From NCBI GenBank assembly GCA_018266355.1, contig JAFEAP010000029.1, forward strand, positions 526,909 to 590,908: 64,000 nucleotides of DNA, read 5' to 3'. Each line of letters begins with the position of its first letter. Within the stretch, counting starts at the first letter, position 1. Source of the stretch: Bdellovibrionales bacterium. GTDB taxonomy: Bacteria > Bdellovibrionota > UBA1018. Both the position numbers and the translations under genes were made by a program. The notes under the pieces are model-generated. The model saw nothing but the letters and a program-made list of their open reading frames with translations. It had not been told where the DNA came from and made no database searches. This document shows, piece after piece, positions 8,676-17,153 of the stretch.

Positions 8676-9660
8676 TCAGGGCGGCTCCTTTCCGGAGATT
8701 GTCGGCCACGACCCAAAACTGCAGGCCGTTCGGGTGGGAAGGATCTTTCCGGATCCGTCCGACGTAAACCGGATCGCGTCCGGCCCCGTGGAGGTTCATC
8801 GGATACTCGGGAAGGTCGATCACCTCGACGCCCGGGAACTTTTCGAGGAGGCGACGCGCCTCCGCGGGATCCGGCGCGCGTTCGAATTCGGCGTTCACGC
8901 TTTCGGCGTGGCAAGCGACCGTCGGGACGCGGATCGCGGTGCAGGCGACCGCGAGATTCGGAAGTTCGAGGATCTTCCGCGTTTCTTCGATGACCTTTTT
9001 CTCTTCGCTCGTCGTGCCTTCGTCGGCGCCGGAAAGGAATCCGCCGATTTGGGGGATCAAGTTGAACGCGATCGGGTACTTCAGCTTCGCGGCCCGCGCC
9101 TCGCGGCCGGCGAGGACGTCGCCGGTCTGCGAGCGGAGTTCCTCGATGGCCGCGGCGCCCGCTCCGCTCACGCTCTGATAGGTCGAGACGATCACGCGTT
9201 TCAGCCCGTATCGGTCGTGCAACGGTTTGAGCGCGACGACGAGTTGGGCGGTCGTGCAGTTCGGGCCGGCGACGAGCGCGCCCGGACCGAGGTCCTTCAG
9301 CCGCGCGCCGTTCACTTCGGGGACCGCGAGCGTCACTTCGGGGTGCATCCGGAAGGTGCCGGAATTGTCGATCACGATCGCCCCCGCGTCGCGCGCCTCT
9401 TTCACCCATTCGCGGGAAACTTCGTCCGAGGCGTCGAAGAACGCGAAATCCACGCCTTGAAAGGCGCCCTTCGCGAGCTTAGCGCAAGTCCAGGATTTCC
9501 CCGCGCACGCGAGCGATTTCCCGACGGACCGTTCGGAGGCGAAGAGCCGAAGTTCCGCGAAGGGAAAGCGGCGACTTTCGAGCGCGGCGAGCATTTCCTT
9601 CCCGACCGCTCCGGTGGCTCCGACGACCGCGATGGTGAGTCCCGTCTTCTTCATCGGCAA
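8641..9660 (-). CDS. asd: aspartate-semialdehyde dehydrogenase
   Basis: Asd reduces aspartyl phosphate to aspartate semialdehyde with NADPH. It is the branch point to lysine, diaminopimelate (for peptidoglycan), threonine and methionine. The 339-residue length is usual. The NADP-binding loop GATGAVG is at residues 14-20, and the catalytic Cys is residue 135 in GPNCTTAQL. The substrate-binding stretch IPQIGGF and the later catalytic-His region (ACTAIRVPTVACHAES) are present. It starts 4 bp after pssA ends, and its last 35 bp overlap the start of the next gene. Confidence 0.95.
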   Translation of the reverse strand: MPMKKTGLTIAVVGATGAVGKEMLAALESRRFPFAELRLFASERSVGKSLACAGKSWTCAKLAKGAFQGVDFAFFDASDEVSREWVKEARDAGAIVIDNSGTFRMHPEVTLAVPEVNGARLKDLGPGALVAGPNCTTAQLVVALKPLHDRYGLKRVIVSTYQSVSGAGAAAIEELRSQTGDVLAGREARAAKLKYPIAFNLIPQIGGFLSGADEGTTSEEKKVIEETRKILELPNLAVACTAIRVPTVACHAESVNAEFERAPDPAEARRLLEKFPGVEVIDLPEYPMNLHGAGRDPVYVGRIRKDPSHPNGLQFWVVADNLRKGAALNAIQIAEALLA

Positions 9661-9664
9661 TCGA

Positions 9665-10417
9665 TCATTCCTTAAGCGCGTTTTCCTTGATCGGTTTCAG
9701 CACGAGCGGCCGGCCGGTCGCGATCCGATAGAGGTTCCATCCGAGGCTCGCGACTAGGTAAAGCGCCGTGACCACGAAGAGCGTGATTTCCGGGCGGACC
9801 GCGATCAGCACCATGATCATCACCGCGATCATCAGGTACCCGAAACTCGAGCGCGAACGCCAGTTCAGCTCCTTGAAGGACGGGAACGGGACGTTCGAAA
9901 CCATGAGGGAGCCGAGCGCGAGGGCCAGCGTGAGCGCGATCGCCTCGCGCGGGATCCATCCGCCGTCGTTCGGGAGCCCGGTCGCGGCATTGAAGATGAC
10001 GAACGTCGCGACGGTTCCGGCCGCGATCGGCGAAGCGACGCCTTGGAAGTAAGCCTTCGAGACGGTTTCGGTGTTCACGTTGAAGCGCGCGAGGCGAAGG
10101 GCCGCGCAGCAGACGTAGAGGAACGAAGCGAGCGCTCCGAGCCGTCCGTAGGGTTCGAGCGCCCACGTGTAGAGGAGCAGTCCCGGCGCCATCCCGAACG
10201 AGACGAGGTCGGAGAGCGAATCGTACTCGACGCCGAACTTCGAGGTCGCCTTCGCGAGCCGGGCGACGCGTCCGTCGAGCGCGTCGAAGACGGCGGCCGC
10301 GACGATGAACCAGGCGGCGGCGGTGAAGTCCTGGCGGATGGCGGAGGTGATCGAAGTGAAGCCGCAGTAAAGGTTCGCCGTCGTAACTAAGTTCGGGATA
10401 ATATAGATTTTACGCAT
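9665..10417 (-). CDS. pssA: CDP-diacylglycerol--serine O-phosphatidyltransferase
   Basis: PssA makes phosphatidylserine, the precursor of phosphatidylethanolamine, at the inner membrane. The CDP-alcohol phosphotransferase motif D-G-x2-A-R-x8-G-x3-D-x3-D is complete: D48, G49, A52, R53, G62, D66 and D70. The opening MRKIYIIPNLVTTANL and six or so membrane helices are typical of the type II enzyme, and 250 residues is a normal length. It lies between an EamA transporter gene and asd, with 27-bp and 4-bp gaps, so it is probably part of one transcript. Confidence 0.93.
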   Translation of the reverse strand: MRKIYIIPNLVTTANLYCGFTSITSAIRQDFTAAAWFIVAAAVFDALDGRVARLAKATSKFGVEYDSLSDLVSFGMAPGLLLYTWALEPYGRLGALASFLYVCCAALRLARFNVNTETVSKAYFQGVASPIAAGTVATFVIFNAATGLPNDGGWIPREAIALTLALALGSLMVSNVPFPSFKELNWRSRSSFGYLMIAVMIMVLIAVRPEITLFVVTALYLVASLGWNLYRIATGRPLVLKPIKENALKE

Positions 10418-10444
10418 GGCTTCAAGCCGGAGTTTTTCGCAATT

Positions 10445-11344
10445 TCAGCGAAAAAGCAAGGAGAGTCCGACGACCACGGTCAGGACGGCGGCGCTGCGAA
10501 GCCACGAGAATCTTTCGAGTTTCAGCGCGATGGAAACGGGGACCGAGAGCACGGGCGCGAGCGCGGCGAGCGTATTTCCGAGCACGAGCGAAGTGTGCGT
10601 CAGACCGTACATGAAGAAGTAAGAACCGAGGAAACTCTCGACGACGAAAACCCACGCGTACCTCCGAATCACCGGCCGCGGCAGCGGCGTGATGCCGGAC
10701 TTGGTGGTGAGGAACGAGAGAGTTGCGATGATCGGCATCGCGACCGCCATTCGGAAGGCGTTCGCGACGGCGGGATTGAGCGCTTTCCCGCCCTTCGTGA
10801 CGGAATACCCGTTCGCTGCCCAGGCGACGGCGGTGAGGATCGCGAGTCCGACGCCGACGGACTTCTTCTTCAAGACGGGATGGGCGCGAACCTCATCGCC
10901 CGACGTCGGCACGCCTTTCGGATCGTTCAGGATAACGAGGATGATCCCGCCGATCGCGGTGAAAAGGCCGATCCACTGCGTACCGTGGAGCGGTTGGTTT
11001 TCGAAAAACTGGCCGATGAGCGCGGTCAGGATCGGATAGCCGGAAGCGATCGCGAGCGCACCCGGAACGCCGAGGGCGACCGTCGAGCGGAGGAAAAAGA
11101 CGTCTCCGATCGCGTAGCTCGCGAGGATCGAAACGAGGAGCCATCCCGCGTTCGTCCAGGCGAACGCGCCGAAGCCCCCGCCGGTCACCGCGGCCGCGAC
11201 GAGGAAACAGGGGAGCGCGAACATCGCACGGGTGAAGTTCACGTCGAAGGGGCGATAGGTCCGCGTGAGTTTCGAGTAGTTCGCCGAGCCGTAACCCCAG
11301 GTGACCGCGGACATGAACGAGAAAAAGGGGCCCAAGGCGTTCAA
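10445..11344 (-). CDS. EamA/DMT-family transporter
   Basis: This is an inner-membrane protein of 299 residues with about ten hydrophobic segments arranged as two EamA halves. Each half begins with a Trp-containing helix (SAVTWGYGSANYSK and TAVAWAANGYSVTKGG). DMT transporters move small metabolites; the substrate cannot be read from sequence. A longer in-frame extension upstream is Arg-rich and overlaps tsaB, so it is not coding. I place the start at a TTG that overlaps the tsaB stop (TTGA) with AAGAAGAG six bases ahead. An internal ATG 30 nt later lacks any ribosome-binding site. Confidence 0.8.
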   Translation of the reverse strand: MNALGPFFSFMSAVTWGYGSANYSKLTRTYRPFDVNFTRAMFALPCFLVAAAVTGGGFGAFAWTNAGWLLVSILASYAIGDVFFLRSTVALGVPGALAIASGYPILTALIGQFFENQPLHGTQWIGLFTAIGGIILVILNDPKGVPTSGDEVRAHPVLKKKSVGVGLAILTAVAWAANGYSVTKGGKALNPAVANAFRMAVAMPIIATLSFLTTKSGITPLPRPVIRRYAWVFVVESFLGSYFFMYGLTHTSLVLGNTLAALAPVLSVPVSIALKLERFSWLRSAAVLTVVVGLSLLFR

Positions 11345-12225
11345 GCGTCGCTCTTCTTTTTCGCCGGGGATTTGAACGGCGATTCCATCGGCGCGGGTTT
11401 CAGTTCGCCCGACTTCAGTTTTTTCTCGGCGTCCGCGACGCGCAGGTAACGCGGATGGACCTCGAGCGCGGAGCGCGCGAGTCCGGCCTGGATGCCTTCG
11501 AAGCAGAGTTGGCCGAGGAAACGACCTTGGACGTGATCGATGAACGGGATTCCGATGTCGAGTTCCTTCGATTTCGGCAGGTTCTTCCACGCGTCCGGAT
11601 AGCGGTTCCGGCCCTCGCCGATCCGCACGTAGACGGCCTTTTCGCGCGAAGCGCCTTCGGCGAGTTTCCGCTTCGCGAGCTTTACGATCTCGTCGGGAGA
11701 GAGGACTTCCTCTTCCACGCCGCGTTTCCAGAGTCCGGGAAAATCCCCGTCGGCGAGCATCACGCAGTCCTTCAACGAGCGAGCCGCGCCGACGAGCGCG
11801 AAGAGCTCGCCTTTCGCCGCATCCGAGGAGGCGATCACGATCACGCGCTCCTTTCGGTCGGCGAAGTGCAGTCCGACCGGTCGCGCGAGCGCGGCGAGCG
11901 AAGAGACTCCGACGAGCGGTTTACCGAGGGTTTGCGCGAGCGTGCGCGCGGTCGTGATGCCGATCCGGAGGCCGGTGAAGCTCCCCGGTCCGACACCGAC
12001 GCCGAAAAAATCGACCTCCGCGAGTTTCCACCCGCACGCTTCGAGCATCTGATGGATTCCCCAGAGCAGCCGCTCGGAGTGCTGGGCGGCATCGACGTTC
12101 AAGGTCCACTCGCTGACGAGACGGTAGGGAAAAGCGCCGTCGGTCTTCGTTCCGACGTCGTTCCACTCGAGCGCGACGAGCGCTCCGACTTTCGAAGAGG
12201 TGTCCCACGCGATCAGTCGTTTCAT
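11341..12225 (-). CDS. tsaB: tRNA threonylcarbamoyladenosine biosynthesis protein TsaB
   Basis: TsaB is the non-catalytic partner of TsaD in forming t6A37 in tRNAs that read ANN codons. The N-terminal ASKHA fold is seen as IAWDTSSKVGALVAL. The family's most conserved block VGVGPGSFTGLRIGI follows, then a helix with KPLVGVSSLAALA. The C-terminal region is longer and more Lys-rich than in E. coli. I prefer the ATG that gives MKRLIAWDTS; upstream ATG and TTG codons would add 9-13 residues with no homology-like content. No clear Shine-Dalgarno decides this. The stop overlaps the start of the transporter gene by 4 nt. Confidence 0.88.
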   Translation of the reverse strand: MKRLIAWDTSSKVGALVALEWNDVGTKTDGAFPYRLVSEWTLNVDAAQHSERLLWGIHQMLEACGWKLAEVDFFGVGVGPGSFTGLRIGITTARTLAQTLGKPLVGVSSLAALARPVGLHFADRKERVIVIASSDAAKGELFALVGAARSLKDCVMLADGDFPGLWKRGVEEEVLSPDEIVKLAKRKLAEGASREKAVYVRIGEGRNRYPDAWKNLPKSKELDIGIPFIDHVQGRFLGQLCFEGIQAGLARSALEVHPRYLRVADAEKKLKSGELKPAPMESPFKSPAKKKSDA

Positions 12226-12286
12226 CGATTTCGGGAGCATGCCTGGCAGCGGTTCGAAGATCAAGCCTGCTGCTCGACGCTGGATG

Positions 12287-12316
12287 TTTAACTATTTGAT
12301 TTAATTAGCGTAATAA
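12287..12316 (+). promoter_or_regulatory. possible promoter of the exported-protein gene at 12393
   Basis: TTTAAC (12287-12292) and TAATAA (12311-12316) are 18 bp apart in an AT-rich stretch between divergent genes. A palindrome TTGCG-CAA-CGCAA (12334-12346) lies just after the expected start of transcription and could be an operator. Confidence 0.35.
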
Positions 12317-12392
12317 AGTTAGCGAGAAAAGAATTGCGCAACGCAACAGGGGACAGTAATCCATAGCCTCTTTGAATCGGAGTGGATCGACC

Positions 12393-13022
12393 ATGAAAAC
12401 TTTCGCCCTCGTTTTGTCCGCCCTTCTTTCCGTCACCGCCTTTGCCGGTACCACCTCGGCGGACACGGGATTTCTCCCCGGGCGCATCGAAAGCCGGAGT
12501 CTCGCGCGTACGATCCTCGTGAAATGCGCCGTGGCCGATGCGACGGATCCGTCGAAGTGCGTCGGTTTCCAATTCTATTACTCTCCGAGCGGAGCCGAAG
12601 CGGACGCGACGCCGATCTCCTCGAAGGTCTATACGGAAGCGTCGTTGAAAGACCTGAAATCAAAGCCGGTCCGCTACAATCTCTTCGACGCTTTTTTCGA
12701 CAATAGTCGCGTCGACGCTCCGGAGAGCTACACGGTTTCGCTCGTCGGATTCCTGAACGACTACGAGGACAACTGGGGTGAATCGACTTTCGCCCGCATC
12801 GCCTACGGCGCCGGTCGCGGCGTCTGTTACGGGGTTCTCACCCCGATCGGCGTGACGATGGACGTCGCCGGAACCGCGGTCGCGTTGCCGGTGACCCTTG
12901 TCGGCCTCGTCGTGAACTCGATCAAAAACACGAAGATCAAAAAGCTGATCCGGGCGATCCATTCGGGGAAGAAAATCCCGATGGACATCGAGCGCGTTTA
13001 TCGCCTCCGGGACCAACTCTAA
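12393..13022 (+). CDS. exported or membrane-anchored protein of unknown function (209 aa)
   Basis: The N terminus MKTFALVLSALLSVTAFA is a signal peptide. The mature part begins Thr/Ser-rich and has one Cys pair near residues 45 and 55. A Gly/Val-rich hydrophobic segment (about 145-175) may be a membrane-associated helix pair, followed by a basic tail with KNTKIKKLIR. ATG with GGAG about 10 nt upstream is chosen over a TTG 21 nt earlier because it starts the signal peptide exactly. I recognise no family. Its upstream region carries a possible promoter and palindrome. Confidence 0.65.
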   Translation: MKTFALVLSALLSVTAFAGTTSADTGFLPGRIESRSLARTILVKCAVADATDPSKCVGFQFYYSPSGAEADATPISSKVYTEASLKDLKSKPVRYNLFDAFFDNSRVDAPESYTVSLVGFLNDYEDNWGESTFARIAYGAGRGVCYGVLTPIGVTMDVAGTAVALPVTLVGLVVNSIKNTKIKKLIRAIHSGKKIPMDIERVYRLRDQL

Positions 13023-13101
13023 GGGTCGTTTAAGTATCCGGAATAGCTCGATAATACTGGCGATTGCGAATAATGACGCAATGCGTTAAAACCTTCAGGC
13101 T

Positions 13102-13779
13102 TTGCCCCGATCGAACGCGTTTCCGATTCACTCCCTGATTTTCGCCTCCCTACTCGCGCTCCTGGCGACGAGCGGGCGGGCGCGTGCTTACGAGCTCGAG
13201 TTCTCGCGCGATTGCGATCCGGGCTACCTCCTCGGGGACGATCCGAATTTCGACGTCGACGTCCGCGCGTTCCTGCGTGAAACGGTCGACCAGGGTTTCG
13301 TGCGTCTCCGCGACGCGAATCCGCGCCTCTCCGACGCCGTCGAGCGGCGCCTCGCCCGGGCCGGAACGATCACCCTCGAGTGCCCGCTCCTTCGCGATAT
13401 CGGCGATCGGACGGTCGCGAAATCACGGGCCCGTGGATTCTTCGCGAAGCCGCGCCTCTACCTCGGGGATATCTCGTTCCTCGTCGTCGATCGGAGCGTC
13501 CCCAAGCTGCGAGACGAGCAGATCCGGATTTTCGGCGCCGAATCGTTCGCCGAGCGGGTCCAGTTCACGCGGAACACGGTTTTCCACGAGTTTCTCCACC
13601 TCGCGAAGATCCGCAACCAGTCGAACGCCGCCCATAACGCCGTCACCGGCAAGGACCACGACGTCGAGCGAGACCTCGTCTACGCCTGCGCGGACGTGGC
13701 CTATCCGACGAAGCCCGGGTTCGACCTTCCGATCGACCACGCGCTCGCGCGTGAAACTTGCGCGAACGGGAAACCGTGA
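13102..13779 (+). CDS. exported protein with HEFLH zinc-metalloprotease-like motif
   Basis: The 225-residue protein has an N-terminal signal peptide (hydrophobic 11-24). Within TRNTVFHEFLHLAKI it has a classic HExxH motif, H162-E-F-L-H166. Further His residues at 178 and 186 could supply the third zinc ligand. Four Cys residues outside the motif could pair in the periplasm. This suggests a secreted or periplasmic metallopeptidase, but the family is not clear to me. The start is a TTG without a strong Shine-Dalgarno. A GATAAT hexamer and the palindrome ATTGCG-N8-CGCAAT (13063-13082) lie upstream. Confidence 0.6.
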   Translation: MPRSNAFPIHSLIFASLLALLATSGRARAYELEFSRDCDPGYLLGDDPNFDVDVRAFLRETVDQGFVRLRDANPRLSDAVERRLARAGTITLECPLLRDIGDRTVAKSRARGFFAKPRLYLGDISFLVVDRSVPKLRDEQIRIFGAESFAERVQFTRNTVFHEFLHLAKIRNQSNAAHNAVTGKDHDVERDLVYACADVAYPTKPGFDLPIDHALARETCANGKP

Positions 13780-13801
13780 AAGGTGCCGATCACTCGCGCG
13801 A

Positions 13802-15448
13802 TCAGTTGAAGAACGGCAGGCGCGTGAGGTCGTTCTTGAGCACGACGAGCATGAGCGCCGCGATGATCGAAAGACCGAACATCTGCACGGCCTCGAGCTG
13901 GCGCATCGAGAGGGGCTTCCCGCGGATCGCTTCGACGATCAAGAGCAGGATATGCCCGCCGTCGAGAACCGGCACCGGGAGGATATTCAGCACGCCGAGA
14001 CCGATCGAGAGGATCGCCATCGTCGAGAGGAACGCGATCAAGCCGCGGGAAAGCGATTCGCCCGCGATCTTTCCGATCAGGATCGGACCGCCGAGGGTCG
14101 CGACCGAAACGTCGCCCGTGAACATCTTTTTGATCGAAACGAAGTTCCGGTAGGTGAAGGTGAGCATCCGCTCGGTGCCCTTGTAGACGAGCGAGAATGG
14201 GTTCAACGTCCTCTCCGTGATCGTCTTCGGTTCGGCCCAGACGATGTTCGGGATCACGCCGATCGTGTATTGGGTCGTCTTGTCGAGAAGCGGTCCGCGG
14301 TTCACGGTCGCCGTCGGGGTGATCGTTTGTTCGATCGTCTTTCCCTCGCGTTCCCAGGTGACCTTGATTTTCCCCGCCTTTTCCCCGCCGTTTTGGACGG
14401 CTTCCTTCAGCGCGAAGAAGTGGAGGATTTCTTTTCCGTCGATCGAGACGATCCGGTCGCCCGTCTTGATCCCGGCTTCCTCGGCCGGGGATTTCTCGAC
14501 CGGCTTTTCGATGAAGTTTTCCGAGGACCAAAGGCCGAAATCGTGACCGAGGTCGACGGATTTCGCGGGTTTCGTCCACGTGAACGCGAGGTTCCCGTCG
14601 GTCTTCGCCTTCGCTTTCGCTTCGACGGCGATCGGGGAATTCGCCGGGAGCGCGGCGTAGAGGCGCTCCAGGTCTTCCCACGACGCGATTTCGTGGCCCG
14701 AGAACCGAACGATCGTGTCTCCGGTGCGGAGGCCGGCCTTGCCCGCCGGGAGTTCGAGATTCGAGACGCCGACGGTCGCCGCGCGCGCGGTCGGAAGGAG
14801 ACCGTCGATTTCGCCGACGTGGGTCTGTTCGCCGTAGACCGAGAAACCGTCCGCCTTATGCGGGGTGGCCTTGATCTCGAGGTTCGCGACTTGGTTCGTG
14901 ACGACGTCGCGGCGTTCGAGCGCGAAGGTCATTTCCTTCTCGGGATTCTGGTCGATCGCGGCGGTGACTTCCTCGAACTTCTTCACCGGGACGCCGTTCA
15001 CGGAACGGATCGTGTCGCTCGAAACGAAGCCGGCCTTCGCGGCAGGGCTGTCCGGGACCACGCGCCCGACGAAGGAGGACATCTGCGGTTCGCCGACCGC
15101 GATGATCGTCATGTAGACGAGGATCGCCCAGAGGAAATTGAAGAGGGGTCCGCCGAAGAAGATGAAGAACCGCTTCCAACGCGCTTGGTATTGGAGCGCG
15201 CGCATTTTCTCTTCGGGTTTCAAGGGAGCTTCCGGGTCTTCGCCGAGAAGCTTCACGTAGCCGCCGAGCGGGATCAAGGAAACCCGCCACTCGGTTTCGC
15301 CGATTTGCCGGCGCCAAATCCGAGGTCCGAAGCCGATCGAGAACGCTTCCGCCTTCACGTTGAAGAGTTTCGCGAAGAGGAAGTGTCCGAGCTCGTGAAC
15401 GATGACGAGCGGGGCGAGCATGATGAGAAATCCGAGAATCGAAAGCAC
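13802..15448 (-). CDS. rseP: RIP metalloprotease RseP (site-2 protease)
   Basis: RseP cuts transmembrane substrates such as anti-sigma factors and signal-peptide remnants inside the inner membrane. The zinc motif H18-E-L-G-H22 is in the first helix. The second active-site motif NILPVPVLDGGH is at 488-499. At 548 residues it is about 100 longer than the E. coli protein, and the periplasmic part holds three PDZ-like units (about 124-195, 210-285 and 310-375; each has a [KE]AG-x4-D-x-[IV] core). GTG is preceded by AAGGAG at 7 nt. It ends the rpsB-to-rseP block; dxr, often found between cdsA and rseP, is absent. Confidence 0.93.
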   Translation of the reverse strand: MLSILGFLIMLAPLVIVHELGHFLFAKLFNVKAEAFSIGFGPRIWRRQIGETEWRVSLIPLGGYVKLLGEDPEAPLKPEEKMRALQYQARWKRFFIFFGGPLFNFLWAILVYMTIIAVGEPQMSSFVGRVVPDSPAAKAGFVSSDTIRSVNGVPVKKFEEVTAAIDQNPEKEMTFALERRDVVTNQVANLEIKATPHKADGFSVYGEQTHVGEIDGLLPTARAATVGVSNLELPAGKAGLRTGDTIVRFSGHEIASWEDLERLYAALPANSPIAVEAKAKAKTDGNLAFTWTKPAKSVDLGHDFGLWSSENFIEKPVEKSPAEEAGIKTGDRIVSIDGKEILHFFALKEAVQNGGEKAGKIKVTWEREGKTIEQTITPTATVNRGPLLDKTTQYTIGVIPNIVWAEPKTITERTLNPFSLVYKGTERMLTFTYRNFVSIKKMFTGDVSVATLGGPILIGKIAGESLSRGLIAFLSTMAILSIGLGVLNILPVPVLDGGHILLLIVEAIRGKPLSMRQLEAVQMFGLSIIAALMLVVLKNDLTRLPFFN

Positions 15449-15543
15449 GAGCGGCTCCTTCGGGAAAATGGAAACAGGGCGAACTCCATTTTCGCATGGG
15501 CAGAGCGGGTTTTCTCGCTTTTTCTAACGATCCGTACCAGGTC

Positions 15544-16362
15544 TTAAAAGAGCCGGGTCAGCGCGTACATGACGGGAAGCGAAAAGACGACGGCGTCAAA
15601 TCGATCCAGGAAGCCGCCGTGGCCGGGCAAGATCGAGCTCGAGTCCTTCTTGTCGAAGGCGCGTTTCAGGAAGCTCTCCGCCAAATCTCCGACGGGCGCG
15701 ACCACGCTCAGGATCGTCGCGATCGAGATCGAGCCGAACCAGGAAAGTTGACGGAAGAAGGCCGCCTTGTAGATGAGCGCGATCACCACGGAGGTGAGCC
15801 AGCCGCCGAGCGCGCCTTCCCACGTTTTTTTCGGGCTGATGTGCGGGAAGAGTTTCCGTTTCCCGAATCGCTTTCCGGCGAAATAGGCGCCGACGTCGTT
15901 CGCCCAGACGATGAAGAGGAAGATCAGGATCCAGTGCTTCCCGAACGCGGTCAGGCGGATCGCGACGAGGTAGGTCGGTAGGAACGCGAGGTAAACGAAA
16001 CCGAAGATCGTCGACATCATCTCGCGGTAGTGCTGCTTCAGCTCGTCGCCGTTGTATTTCTCCGAAGTGAAGAGGAAATACGCGGTCATGCCGAGGAAAG
16101 AGAGGCAAACGAGGGCGAATTCCGCGCCCGCCATCCAGAAATTCATCACCTGGAGGAGCCACGCGCAGCCGAGGACGACGAAACGTTTTTCTTTCGCGTC
16201 CGGAAGCGAGATCGTGATGCTCGTGAATTCGTAGAGCATCGCGACCGAGAGGACCGAGGCGACGATCAGCGCGCCGATACCTTCGCCGAGCGTGAGGAGG
16301 AGGATGAGGACGGTGACGCCGAAGAGGGCGGTTTTGATTCGGCTTTTCAGTTCGGGGGTCAC
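15544..16362 (-). CDS. cdsA: phosphatidate cytidylyltransferase
   Basis: CdsA makes CDP-diacylglycerol from phosphatidate and CTP at the inner membrane, feeding PssA encoded about 5 kb away. The 272-residue protein has about eight hydrophobic segments. The C-terminal family signature is present, beginning VGDLAESFLKR and continuing SSILPGHGGFLDRFDA, which holds the catalytic acidic residues. The start is a GTG, 14 bp after uppS, with AGGAG overlapping the uppS stop. It is part of the conserved translation/lipid block on the minus strand. Confidence 0.95.
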   Translation of the reverse strand: MTPELKSRIKTALFGVTVLILLLTLGEGIGALIVASVLSVAMLYEFTSITISLPDAKEKRFVVLGCAWLLQVMNFWMAGAEFALVCLSFLGMTAYFLFTSEKYNGDELKQHYREMMSTIFGFVYLAFLPTYLVAIRLTAFGKHWILIFLFIVWANDVGAYFAGKRFGKRKLFPHISPKKTWEGALGGWLTSVVIALIYKAAFFRQLSWFGSISIATILSVVAPVGDLAESFLKRAFDKKDSSSILPGHGGFLDRFDAVVFSLPVMYALTRLF

Positions 16363-16376
16363 TCGGGGGCAAGCTC

Positions 16377-17132
16377 CTAGTTCGTCGCCGAAACGGAAGC
16401 GGACGGCTGAACTCCACCGAATCGCCGGTCACGGCTCGTATATGTTTCCACCGCCTGGCGCAGGTCGTCCGGGGTGAAGTCAGGCCAGCACTTCTCTATA
16501 AAAGTGTATTCTGCGTACGCGGATTGCCAGAGGAGAAAATTTGACACCCGAACTTCGCCCGACGTCCGTACGACGAGATCGACGTCGGCGAGCTCCGCGA
16601 GGTCCCCCGTCCAGAGGTAACTCGCGAACACGCTCTCCGCGTTTTTCCCCTCGAGTTCGGCCGGGTCCCGCCGTCCCTCGCGGCAATCCCGCGCGAACGC
16701 CTCGGCCGCGCGCAGGATCTCCCGACGGGAGCCGTAGGAAACGGCGAACGTCAGCTGCAATCCCGTGTTCTTCGAAAGTCGCGCGATCGCCGGATCGAGC
16801 GAGGCGCGTACTTCAGCCGAGAGGCGGTCGACCTCGCCGATCACCCGCAGCCGGACGTTTTGGCGCGCGAGTTCGGTTTCTTCCTTTTTCAGGAATTTGA
16901 TGAGCAGTTTCCAGAGGACCGACTTTTCGTCCTCCGGACGCGTCCAGTTCTCGGTCGAGAACGCGTACAGGGTCAGCGCCTTCACTCCGAGCCGATCCGC
17001 TTCGCGCACGACCGCGCTGATGCGAGAGGCGCCGCGGATATGGCCGAAAACCCGAGGACGGTTCCGGCGCTGAGCCCAGCGGCCGTTTCCGTCCATGATG
17101 ATCGCGATGTGCTTCGGAGGACGTGGGGACAA
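16377..17132 (-). CDS. uppS: undecaprenyl (di-trans,poly-cis) diphosphate synthase
   Basis: UppS condenses isopentenyl diphosphate onto farnesyl diphosphate to give the C55 lipid carrier for peptidoglycan. The signature HIAIIMDGNGRWAQ puts the catalytic Asp at residue 14. GHIRGA and YAFSTENWTRP follow, and the C-terminal substrate-binding block appears as DLVVRTSGEVRVSNFLLWQ. The length of 251 residues is usual. The start is TTG, preceded by GAGG at 6-nt spacing. It sits between frr and cdsA with 21-bp and 14-bp gaps. Confidence 0.95.
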   Translation of the reverse strand: MSPRPPKHIAIIMDGNGRWAQRRNRPRVFGHIRGASRISAVVREADRLGVKALTLYAFSTENWTRPEDEKSVLWKLLIKFLKKEETELARQNVRLRVIGEVDRLSAEVRASLDPAIARLSKNTGLQLTFAVSYGSRREILRAAEAFARDCREGRRDPAELEGKNAESVFASYLWTGDLAELADVDLVVRTSGEVRVSNFLLWQSAYAEYTFIEKCWPDFTPDDLRQAVETYTSRDRRFGGVQPSASVSATN

Positions 17133-17153
17133 GCGAAACCTCGAGACCGACCA

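Noticed and set aside
13184..15547. Long open frame antisense to rseP
   Set aside because: Same artefact: charged low-complexity product opposite a clearly conserved gene.
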